Positions 21,512 to 29,784 of a DNA stretch of 64,000 nucleotides are shown one piece after another (the first letter of the stretch is position 1; each line of letters begins with the position of its first letter). The stretch spans positions 1 through 64,000 of the forward strand of contig CAJQOX010000069.1 of assembly GCA_905480075.1 (NCBI GenBank). The letters are read 5' to 3'. Source of the stretch: an uncultured Aureispira sp. Lineage in GTDB: Bacteria; Bacteroidota; Bacteroidia; Chitinophagales; Saprospiraceae. Position numbers and translations under genes: made by a program. The notes under the pieces are model-generated. The model saw nothing but the letters and a program-made list of their open reading frames with translations. It did not search any database and had not been told where the DNA came from.

Positions 21512-22411
21512 ATGAAATTTATGCTTCGTAAAATATTTATTCTAACGTTATTATTTGCCAATATTGTATATTCCAATGCACAGGAAATAAAATTTGGTGT
21601 CCATATTGATCCGGCTATCTCTTTCCTTGATAGTGATTATTCTAAAATTTCTGCTGATGGTGTAAATTTTTCTTTTGCTTTAGGAGTAGAAGCAGAATAC
21701 AGATTTTCTGATAATGCAGCCTTTACTTTTGGCCTTGATTTTTCGCTAAATAACGGAGGGTCTATACTGTACGGCTATAGTGGAGTTCTCTTTGCTAACT
21801 CTGAGTTCGATAATGCCAAATCTTTTTTTAATATAGTAAACACAACGCCACCTTCTTCGACTGGAATTGATATGTATGCATTTACCAAAGTGAACTATAG
21901 AATCAACTATATTGAGGTTCCCTTGGGATTCAAATTCAGAACAGAAGAACTTGGAGGCAGTTATATGCGTGTTTTTTTCCATTTACCAATTGTCAAAGTT
22001 ATGATTCCTGTGATGGCTTCTGCCAAAATATTTGCTCCTCAGGCTGCGACCAATGGATTTGAAGATGATTTAAACCCTTCAAAATACGGAGTACCTCAGG
22101 CATCATCTTCAAATTCTGTAGACGACCTTGGATTTGTGGTTGAGAATAATGTTTGGAAAGATATTACACCAATACAGGTTAGTGTAGGTGCCGGGGCAGG
22201 GGTTGAGTTTTCTCCGACAGATCCTGATGGTCTTCGCTTGTATGCCGGAATTTATTATCATTCCGGACTATTGGATGTTACAGGTGGCTTTTCTGAAAAA
22301 ACAACTTTTACTGAAGCCCAGACTTTGTCGACACCTATTCCTGATTCTCAGGAAAGAAACCCCAGAAATGCTATGCACACTATAGCACTCAGAATAGGTG
22401 CTATTTTCTAA
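21512..22411 (+). CDS. PorT-family outer-membrane beta-barrel protein
   Basis: Signal peptide MKFMLRKIFILTLLFANIVYSNAQ; 'EIKFGVHIDPAISFLDSDYSKIS...LGVEAEYRFSDNAAFTFGLDFSLNNGG...INYIEVPLGFKFRT' barrel pattern. Start trimmed from the track ORF, which overlaps gldB. Confidence 0.8.
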   Translation: MKFMLRKIFILTLLFANIVYSNAQEIKFGVHIDPAISFLDSDYSKISADGVNFSFALGVEAEYRFSDNAAFTFGLDFSLNNGGSILYGYSGVLFANSEFDNAKSFFNIVNTTPPSSTGIDMYAFTKVNYRINYIEVPLGFKFRTEELGGSYMRVFFHLPIVKVMIPVMASAKIFAPQAATNGFEDDLNPSKYGVPQASSSNSVDDLGFVVENNVWKDITPIQVSVGAGAGVEFSPTDPDGLRLYAGIYYHSGLLDVTGGFSEKTTFTEAQTLSTPIPDSQERNPRNAMHTIALRIGAIF

Positions 22412-22435
22412 AGTGTTTAGGATGTTGATTTATTA

Positions 22436-22473
22436 AAAATGTCATAAGTGATTTATCATTTATGACATTTTTT
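22436..22473. terminator. Bidirectional terminator between convergent genes
   Basis: aaaaatgtcataa...ttatgacattttttat inverted repeat between the ends at 22411 (+) and 22472 (-). Confidence 0.8.
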
Positions 22474-23692
22474 ATAAATCCAATTCTGTCATAAAGATAA
22501 AGCCCCTTTCCATAACCTCTTCATAGTTCTCAGGATAATCTCCAATTACTATATGAGTGGTATTCCTTTTAATTTCTGTTGTGTAATTTATTTTGCCAGG
22601 GTTTTGTGTTAATTTATTTCGGGTGGCAAATGATACTATTCCCAGAATTGCTACAGAGGCATTCTCAGGCGTGAAACCAGGGTAAACAGATTCCTGCCAA
22701 TTCAATATCCTGCTTTTGGCTCCTTGCCTTATTGCCTCCTCCTTATGTGAAAGTGCTTCAAACAAATTAAATAAAGTCAGCTTTTGAAGTGCTGATTTGT
22801 CATTCATCAAAATTCCCATGAAAAGCAGTTGTTCCTTTTCGGGTGCATGAATTTTTCCATGATTGACTAATTCTTCAAATTGCCTCAGTATTTCATTCTC
22901 TTCCTTACTGTATTTGTCTGAGTCTTCTGATTTAATTGTTAATTGTTTTATTTCCGGAAGTTGTTTTATGGCATGTAAGGTAGACAATACATTAAAACAA
23001 TTATTCTGTGCATATAATTTCCTCAGATTTCCTAACTTAACAAAGCTTGGGGGGAGTGTTTTAAGTTGATTGTCTTCAATGTTCAGTACTTCAAGAAACC
23101 TGAATTGTTCCCATATGTCGGGCAATTCCTTCAATTCATTCCCCCAGAGTTTAATTTTATGGACATCTTTTACTGTTAGTATAGCCTCCGGAACAGTCTT
23201 TAATTTAAATCCCCCCATATCCAGAATGAAATGACCGGTATGTTCTCTTTTTTTTAAAAAGAGTATTATTTCCTGCTGAATCGAATAACTCCCGTATTTG
23301 ATTAAAAAACAGTTGACAGGGTTGTCTCCTGAAGGATAGAAATCATAAAATAATTTTGTGAATTCAGAATTATTAATGTTGAAAGAAGAGCAAAAGTTTT
23401 CAGTATCGGGATGAATAGTCAGGCTTGCCCCGGAATCAGGTAATAAAAATGGAGGTATTATTACTGATATACTTTCTTTTGAAAGGTAATTACTGATAAG
23501 GTCATATACTAATGCCTCGGTTGTTTTCTCCCCGGCCCATATCAATCTATTATATATCCAGTATAATTCCGTCAAAAGTTCAGGAACCAAGCCCCTGCCT
23601 TTTACTATTTCAAGGGCAAGCAAAAGGTTTTTAAGGTCTGCATCAGCAACCAATCGTTTAATGTTTGTTATTTCTGTTCCTGAGTAGGACAT
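22472..23692 (-). CDS. Leucine-rich-repeat protein with probable C-terminal BRCT-like domain
   Basis: 'DIWEQFRFLEVLNIEDNQLKTLPPSFVKLGNLRKLYAQNN' LRRs; C-terminal 'SVAILGIVSFATRNKLTQNPGKINYTTEIKRNTTHIVIGDYPEN' has BRCT-like G/T-T-HxV pattern. Confidence 0.75.
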   Translation of the reverse strand: MSYSGTEITNIKRLVADADLKNLLLALEIVKGRGLVPELLTELYWIYNRLIWAGEKTTEALVYDLISNYLSKESISVIIPPFLLPDSGASLTIHPDTENFCSSFNINNSEFTKLFYDFYPSGDNPVNCFLIKYGSYSIQQEIILFLKKREHTGHFILDMGGFKLKTVPEAILTVKDVHKIKLWGNELKELPDIWEQFRFLEVLNIEDNQLKTLPPSFVKLGNLRKLYAQNNCFNVLSTLHAIKQLPEIKQLTIKSEDSDKYSKEENEILRQFEELVNHGKIHAPEKEQLLFMGILMNDKSALQKLTLFNLFEALSHKEEAIRQGAKSRILNWQESVYPGFTPENASVAILGIVSFATRNKLTQNPGKINYTTEIKRNTTHIVIGDYPENYEEVMERGFIFMTELDL

Positions 23693-23827
23693 CTTTTGTT
23701 ATTTCAAAGTTAATATCTGCAAAATGTCACAGAGAATGGTTGACTTACAACAAAATTTACCTTTTTTTGTTCTGTAAATATAATTGAACTTATCTTTTGG
23801 TTGGTTTAAATATACTAAAGTTTATCT

Positions 23828-25084
23828 ATGAAAAATGCCAGAGCAATACGTTTATTATTATTTGCCAATTTTATATCAGGAATTGCTCAGGGGATAAGTA
23901 TGATTTCCATTCCTTTGTACTTTGCCAGAAATCATATGTCTAACTGGTTTAACATTGCTTATGTAATGATTACAGTTGTCAGCCTTTTCTGGTCTTTGTA
24001 TGGCGGAACTCTTATAGATAAATACAATAGAAAAAAAATATTCCTTCTGCTTAATCTTGTTAATGGTATTGCTATAGGTACAATAGCCTGGTTGGAATAT
24101 TCAACAACAGGCTTAACAAATTATTTAGCAGCAGCTGTTTTTGCTTTGACTTTCTGGAATTTCAATTTACACTATCCCTGTTTTTATGCTTTTATGCAGG
24201 AAATTTCTGAAAAGGAAAATTATAACAAAATTGCATCCTACATAGAAGTGCAATCACAAATGGCCTCTGCTTTGGCCGGTGCCGGTGCTGCATTATTAAT
24301 CAGTGGCGGGATTTCCACTTCCTTCTTTTCAATAGAAATTGAACCCTGGTCTCTTTCACAGATTTTTGCATTGGATGCCTGCACCTATTTTGTTGCTTTG
24401 GCAATAATTTATTTTATGCGTTTTGTCCCTGTATCGAAAAGAAAATCTGAATCCGGCGGTGTTTTTATACAATTGAAAACCGGCTACGATTATCTAAAAA
24501 AGAAACCATATGTTTTCTTGTTTGGCGTTGTAACCCACGCTGTTTTTATTGTAGTATTATTACATGTTTTTAATCTTGCCCCTCTTTATGTTGAGCAACA
24601 TTTGAAAGAGAATGCAGAGATATTTGCAATTTCTGAAATTTTTTATGCTTCCGGGGCTATTCTCGCTGGAGTAGCTATTCATAAAATATTCGGAGGGATG
24701 ACTTTTGTAAAAGCAATTATTGTCTTAACCTTTGTTTCGGTGTTTGAATTCTTGTGTATGGTAGGAAGTAACTGGGTTTCGGTGTTTTTTATAATGACTT
24801 TTTTACTCGGTATAAGCAATGCAGGGGTTCGGGTAATCCGAGTTTCTTATCTGTTCAAGGTGATCCCTAATCAAATAATGGGCCGGGCTAACAGTATTTT
24901 CTTTTTGACCAACGCGTTTTCAAGAATAGTCTTACTCTCATTATTCAGCCTAACCTTCTTTCATCATTCAGGAAATGTTATTTACACATTTGTGATTTTA
25001 AGTCTTTTTATGTTCGTTTCCGGTCTGATTTTATTGTTTTTTTATTCAGAAATTATCCTTAATAAAGAACTGAAAAAGAAATAA
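23828..25084 (+). CDS. MFS transporter
   Basis: 12-TM-like protein; 'YGGTLIDKYNRKKIFLLLNLVNG' loop between helices 2 and 3, 'VIPNQIMGRANSIFFLTNAFSRI'. Confidence 0.88.
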   Translation: MKNARAIRLLLFANFISGIAQGISMISIPLYFARNHMSNWFNIAYVMITVVSLFWSLYGGTLIDKYNRKKIFLLLNLVNGIAIGTIAWLEYSTTGLTNYLAAAVFALTFWNFNLHYPCFYAFMQEISEKENYNKIASYIEVQSQMASALAGAGAALLISGGISTSFFSIEIEPWSLSQIFALDACTYFVALAIIYFMRFVPVSKRKSESGGVFIQLKTGYDYLKKKPYVFLFGVVTHAVFIVVLLHVFNLAPLYVEQHLKENAEIFAISEIFYASGAILAGVAIHKIFGGMTFVKAIIVLTFVSVFEFLCMVGSNWVSVFFIMTFLLGISNAGVRVIRVSYLFKVIPNQIMGRANSIFFLTNAFSRIVLLSLFSLTFFHHSGNVIYTFVILSLFMFVSGLILLFFYSEIILNKELKKK

Positions 25085-25146
25085 TTTTGTTGTACTATTT
25101 AGATGATTATAAGTTGTCTGTGTTTAACTGATTTGAAAATAAACGG

Positions 25147-25575
25147 ATGAGAACAAAAATAAGATTGGCAATGGATTTTGGCATTCAGGGGGCATTATTA
25201 TGCTTTTTGTTCTTTCATGTTTCTTTCTATCCCGGACAGGCATTGGTCCACCTGTGGTTTTATATCTCAACAATTATTATATGGCAAATAATCCATGCTA
25301 TTTATGTAGCTCACAAATATCAGGATTGGTATAGTGTCCGCTATCTGAGAACAGTCAGAAAAATAGTTTTTGTAGCCCTGATTTTTTTTAGCAGTACTTT
25401 TGTTTTCTTCAGATACGATTATGAGATGATTTTGTCAGGAGGGGTTCAAGTAGTTAAGTTGGTCGGAATACTACTGCTCACTTTATTATGTTTTACTTTA
25501 ATAAAACAGTTTTACCGTTCAATTATTAATTTACACAACTACATTAGAAAGCCAAGGTCATTTTGGGACCTTTAG
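25147..25575 (+). CDS. Small integral membrane protein, hypothetical
   Basis: 142 aa with about four hydrophobic segments, directly downstream of the MFS gene. Confidence 0.6.
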   Translation: MRTKIRLAMDFGIQGALLCFLFFHVSFYPGQALVHLWFYISTIIIWQIIHAIYVAHKYQDWYSVRYLRTVRKIVFVALIFFSSTFVFFRYDYEMILSGGVQVVKLVGILLLTLLCFTLIKQFYRSIINLHNYIRKPRSFWDL

Positions 25576-25610
25576 ATGAAAAGCCATCATTAATTTGAAG
25601 TGATTTCTGG

Positions 25611-28181
25611 TTAATCTTCCTGATTGGGTGTTTCCTCCTCTTCAGGAGAATCTACTTCAACTTCGTTTTTAGTTTCTACGGATTTCAGCATTTCTTCTGC
25701 CGCTTTAACCTTAGCTTCTGCCGCTTTTATCTTAGCTTCGGCTGCTCTTATTTTTTCTTCCGCATCCCTTATCTTTTGCTCCGCAGCACTTACGTTTGCT
25801 TCTGCCCTCGCTTTTGCCTTTGCTTTAGCTTCCGCATCTGCCGCAGCCTTTGCTTCAGCTTTAGCCGCAGCTTCTGCAGCAGCTTTAGCTTCAGCCTCTG
25901 CCTTTGCTTTTGCCTTAGCCTCTGCCTTGGAGTTCTTGCCTTTTTGCTCTGCTTTCACACGTTTGGCTTTTTCTTTTGCCTCTTGTGCTTTTTTCTCTGC
26001 TTCTTTAGCCAATTCCTCCGCTTCTTTCGCTTTTAATTGTGCATATTTCACCCTCGATTTAGCATAAGCTTCTGCTTCTTTGGCAATAGCATGAGCATCT
26101 TTGGCATTTGCCTCCGCATCTTTGGCTTTAGCTTCCGCTTCTTTGGCTCTCGCTTCAGCGAATTTAGCATCCGCCTCAAGTTCTTTAATTTTAGAATCAT
26201 CTTCATTAGCTTTGGCTTTTGCTTCTGCTTCTTTAGCCTTGGCTTCCGCTTCTTTCGCTTCTGCTTCCATTTCTTTAGCGTATGCTTCCATTTCTTTAGC
26301 GTATGCTTCCGCTTCTTTAGCTTTAGCTTCCGCTTCCTGTGCAGCAGTTGCTGCATCTTCGGCTTCATCGGCCGCTTTTTTAGCCCTTTTAGCAGCATTT
26401 TTAGCGTCTTCCTCCGCTTTTTCTGCTTCTGCTTCTGCCTGCATTGTTTTGTCGTTACCTGAAATATAAATGGTGCAATAATCAGGGCCAAGTTTTCTTA
26501 ATGTTTTCCTGTTTTTCTTTTTGTCGCCAATAGGGTTTCTTGATAGTTCCAATTGACGTAATGAAAACAAAGGATGCGGTTCAAACTTAACTTTGTAAAA
26601 GCAAGGAGGTAATTCTGCTATCTGATTGTCTTTGAAAAACATATAAGCGATGTTTTCCAGTTCGCCTATTTCATCAGGAATAGTTGTCAACAGGTTGTGG
26701 TCCATGCTTAGAATAATAAGCTTTGAAAGCTTGCCTATTGTTTCTGGTATTTTTGATATTTTATTGTGAGAAAGGTACAGTCTTTTCAGACGCTTCATAA
26801 ATTGCAATGTATCAGGCAAACTGGTAATCTGATTGTTATTTGCGGTAAGGGTTTGCAATCGGACCAATCCTTTTATGCAGGAATCAGGGATGCTTGTAAT
26901 TTGGTTTTCGTGAATAAACAAAACTTCAAGCTTTTTTAAATTTGCCAGTCCCGCAGGGAAATCAGTAAAATTATTTCTGTGAAGATAACATTCCCTTAAT
27001 TTGCTTAATTGACCTATTGTATTGGTTATTTCACTCAATTCATTGTTGTGTGCAAGGAAAATCTCCAGTTCAGTAAGCAATCCCAGAGATTCCGGAACAT
27101 CGCTCAAATTATTGCTGTTGATGTGTAAAACCTCTAGTTGATTGAGTAATCCGAGGCTGTTTGGTAATTCAGTGATATTATTGTCAGAAAGATGTAGTTG
27201 CTTCAAATTTACCAGCTGAATAATTCCTTTTGGAATGTTGCTTAGCTTGTTTCCTGAAAGAGTAAGGGAAGTCAGGGAGCTCAGCATTTCGATAGAGTTT
27301 GGAAGGGCATTGATCTCGTTGTTGGAAAGCTGACAAATTTTTAATTTTGTCAATTTCCCAAAATCTTCCGGCAAGTCAGTAAGGTTGTTGTTGTCAAGGG
27401 ATAATTCTTCAAGATTGCCAAAATCAGTAAGACCCTCCGGGATATTGCTGATGTCGTTGCCACTTAGCAGGATAATTTTAAGCTTGGTCAATTCTTCGAA
27501 GGTGCCCGGAAATGAACTTATTTTATTGCTGTCTGCCCGCAGTACTTCAAGGTTTTTCCAGTTTCCGATTTCTTCAGGTAAAGAGACAAGCACGTTTTTT
27601 TGTGCATTGATTTTTTTTAATCCCGTTAAATTACTCAGACTTTCAGGGAGAGTTGATAAGTTGTTTTCAGATATATCCAGAACCTGTAGATGATTCAATG
27701 TCCCTATGCTTTCAGGTAAATCAGATAAGTTATTGTTGTTTATATGTAAAAATCTTAGGTTGGGTAGTTTGTCAAAGATATCAGGGAACGTCGCCAGTTG
27801 ATTGTATGAAATGTCAAGATAGACTAGCTTTGTTAATTTCTCAAGACTATCAAGATTGAAATAATTTTTTTGTGACTCAATTTTTGACTGCAGGTGTTTA
27901 TACTGCTGAATCCTTTTTTCCTTATTAGGTACAAAAATCGTGTCAAGCCCGTTTATAGTATCCTGTATTGACTTTTTTAGCTTGTCAAGACTCTTTATCC
28001 TGTCAGGGATACCGCGCAACTTTAATTTGTATACATTCTCTGATTCCTGAAGGGCCAATCTCAATGAAGTGTATATATGCTTTCTGTCTAATGCTATCTT
28101 TAACTCCTTTGACTTAAGGACTTGTGCAAATGAAATTTGACAGGTAATTATTATAAAGAAGAGAAAAGAAATGTATTTCAT
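25611..28181 (-). CDS. Secreted leucine-rich-repeat protein with long Ala/Glu/Lys coiled-coil tail
   Basis: Signal peptide MKYISFLFFIIITCQISFAQ; many LRRs (LxxLxLSxNxLxxLPxxLxxLxxL) followed by about 230 aa of EAEAKAKEAEAYAKEMEAYAKEM-type repeats. Confidence 0.9.
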   Translation of the reverse strand: MKYISFLFFIIITCQISFAQVLKSKELKIALDRKHIYTSLRLALQESENVYKLKLRGIPDRIKSLDKLKKSIQDTINGLDTIFVPNKEKRIQQYKHLQSKIESQKNYFNLDSLEKLTKLVYLDISYNQLATFPDIFDKLPNLRFLHINNNNLSDLPESIGTLNHLQVLDISENNLSTLPESLSNLTGLKKINAQKNVLVSLPEEIGNWKNLEVLRADSNKISSFPGTFEELTKLKIILLSGNDISNIPEGLTDFGNLEELSLDNNNLTDLPEDFGKLTKLKICQLSNNEINALPNSIEMLSSLTSLTLSGNKLSNIPKGIIQLVNLKQLHLSDNNITELPNSLGLLNQLEVLHINSNNLSDVPESLGLLTELEIFLAHNNELSEITNTIGQLSKLRECYLHRNNFTDFPAGLANLKKLEVLFIHENQITSIPDSCIKGLVRLQTLTANNNQITSLPDTLQFMKRLKRLYLSHNKISKIPETIGKLSKLIILSMDHNLLTTIPDEIGELENIAYMFFKDNQIAELPPCFYKVKFEPHPLFSLRQLELSRNPIGDKKKNRKTLRKLGPDYCTIYISGNDKTMQAEAEAEKAEEDAKNAAKRAKKAADEAEDAATAAQEAEAKAKEAEAYAKEMEAYAKEMEAEAKEAEAKAKEAEAKAKANEDDSKIKELEADAKFAEARAKEAEAKAKDAEANAKDAHAIAKEAEAYAKSRVKYAQLKAKEAEELAKEAEKKAQEAKEKAKRVKAEQKGKNSKAEAKAKAKAEAEAKAAAEAAAKAEAKAAADAEAKAKAKARAEANVSAAEQKIRDAEEKIRAAEAKIKAAEAKVKAAEEMLKSVETKNEVEVDSPEEEETPNQED
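25700..26455. repeat. Degenerate GCN/GAN-rich tandem repeat encoding the coiled-coil
   Basis: Reiterated 'gcttcngcttctttngcttt' motifs on the + strand; 'atttctttagcgtatgcttcc' occurs twice back to back around 26271-26311. Confidence 0.8.
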
Positions 28182-28293
28182 AATTAGTCAGATTTATTGA
28201 AAATTGAAACCCTGAAGTCAATATAAAGTTGTTCAGAAGTAAACTTCTAACTAAAATATCAAAAATATATGTGCTTATATAGTAAATAGCAAT

Positions 28294-28332
28294 AAAAAAA
28301 AAATCTAACTTCAATTTGTGTTAGATTTTAAT
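28294..28332 (-). terminator. Terminator downstream of the small lipoprotein at 28359
   Basis: aaaatctaac-ttcaatttgt-gttagatttt perfect 10-bp stem; poly-A on the + strand = T tract on the minus strand. Confidence 0.85.
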
Positions 28333-28358
28333 TAAAAGGGGCAAGATGGGGGAAATAT

Positions 28359-28568
28359 TTACATAGCAGTATTTTTTATATCATCTGAAACCAAAATATA
28401 GGATTTTTGTGTTTCTTTCTGAATATTATCTGTTGCACCTAAATTACGGTTTCCACTCCAGCTACCGGTACCTTTACAGCCTTTACGCTTGCTGTATGTG
28501 CTACTTCCACAGGATGATAATAAAATTATTATAAAAAATGTTGTTAAAATAATGCTTATATGTTTCAT
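28359..28568 (-). CDS. Small lipoprotein, paralogue A
   Basis: Lipobox 'LLSSC'; shares GCKGTGSWSGNRNLGATDNIQKETQKSYI-VS with the neighbouring ORF. Confidence 0.75.
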   Translation of the reverse strand: MKHISIILTTFFIIILLSSCGSSTYSKRKGCKGTGSWSGNRNLGATDNIQKETQKSYILVSDDIKNTAM

Positions 28569-28638
28569 GGTAATATTTTGTTGTAATTATTAGATTGCTT
28601 TTCTTAATGATTACATTTAGCTATTTATTACCGCATGC

Positions 28639-28677
28639 AAAAAAAAATCTAACACATTTGTAGCATTAGATTTTTTT
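28639..28677 (-). terminator. Terminator downstream of the small lipoprotein at 28696
   Basis: aaaaaaatctaa-cacatttgtagca-ttagattttttt inverted repeat; stem sequence similar to the terminator at 28294. Confidence 0.85.
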
Positions 28678-28695
28678 CGTCATTTCAACTTATGT

Positions 28696-28908
28696 TTATA
28701 TTTGTTTATCCTCAATTTCTTCAGATACCCAAATGTACTTTTTTTGAGTTGTTTTTTGAATTTTGTCGGTTGCACCCAAATTGCGGTGACCATACCAACT
28801 TCCGTTACCTTTGCAACGATGACGCTTTTTGTAAGGACTTCGGCCACAAGATGATAATAAAGATACTATAAACAGACTTGCAAGAATTAAACTTATCAGA
28901 CTTTTCAT
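28696..28908 (-). CDS. Small lipoprotein, paralogue B
   Basis: Lipobox 'LLSSC'; RCKGNGSWYGHRNLGATDKIQKTTQKKYIWVSEEI, clear paralogue of 28359..28568. Confidence 0.75.
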   Translation of the reverse strand: MKSLISLILASLFIVSLLSSCGRSPYKKRHRCKGNGSWYGHRNLGATDKIQKTTQKKYIWVSEEIEDKQI

Positions 28909-29784
28909 TATTTTGGAATTTTAATTAGAATCAGGAATGTATACCAAAGCTATGGTGACAATCATTTTTTCCCCTAGCAGCTGCAAAGGTATGAAAAAAA
29001 AAATGATAAAATAAATGATTTATATTCCTTTAGTTAGAATTTATGTGTTGTGTAAAATATTGAATTTTACGGTTTAATGATTGTTAGTGTGTATTATTTT
29101 TCGTAATCTGATAGTAGCTTGTTATAAAATGTAATTGTAAAAAAAAACCAAATATTATTTTGTAAAAGTATCTTGGTTGGCTTTTGCTAAAATTACGAAT
29201 TTTATAAAATATAACATGTTAATCTACCAAAAAGTTGCAGAAATAAATTAATATATAATATGAACTTATGATCTATTATGATTCAACTACCGATTGAATC
29301 TTTATGTTTTATATAACATATTGTACAATAATAGGTAGTTAAAACCAGGCCCGAATATAAATACTTGGTAATCAAATCATTTAAAAGTAAAAACCCTCAA
29401 GCGCTTTCCGTGTTATGGAGTATTTCCTTATTTTGAACTAAGTCCACTTGGTGATATTTTTTTTCTTTTTTAAATTCAGGAAACAAACTGTGTGAACAAA
29501 GAGATTAGAGTTTTATGAAGTGAATCCATAGCTCAGAAACGTGGCCCGTACACCTGTTAATCAGACTTTAAAATTGCTGCATCTAAAAAGTCAGAATGTT
29601 TTATATAAAAGATAATTGTCTGACCATCTTAAATGAGAATGCAGGGTAGGGGTACTTCTTATCCTTAGCTACAGCCAAAATGTAATCCCATAGAAGAAGA
29701 TAGAAACAATTATCTCTTTTAGATGGCAGAGGAGGTACTGAAAACTATGATTCCTGGCCAACAAATCTGAAGATCTTCGAGGGG

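Noticed and set aside
25624-26491. Several + and - strand ORFs (25624..26067, 25776..26036, 26037..26462, 26048..26491, 26101..26469) overlapping the LRR/coiled-coil gene
   Set aside because: Low-complexity shadows of the GCN/GAN-rich repeat; composition (runs of Phe/Cys/Ser/Ala or Lys/Arg) is a by-product of the coding frame on the minus strand.
29500-29784. Possible degraded coding remnant ('DGRGGTENYDSWPTNLKIFEGSV' in one frame)
   Set aside because: Short, stops nearby, no recognisable family; cannot be supported without a search.
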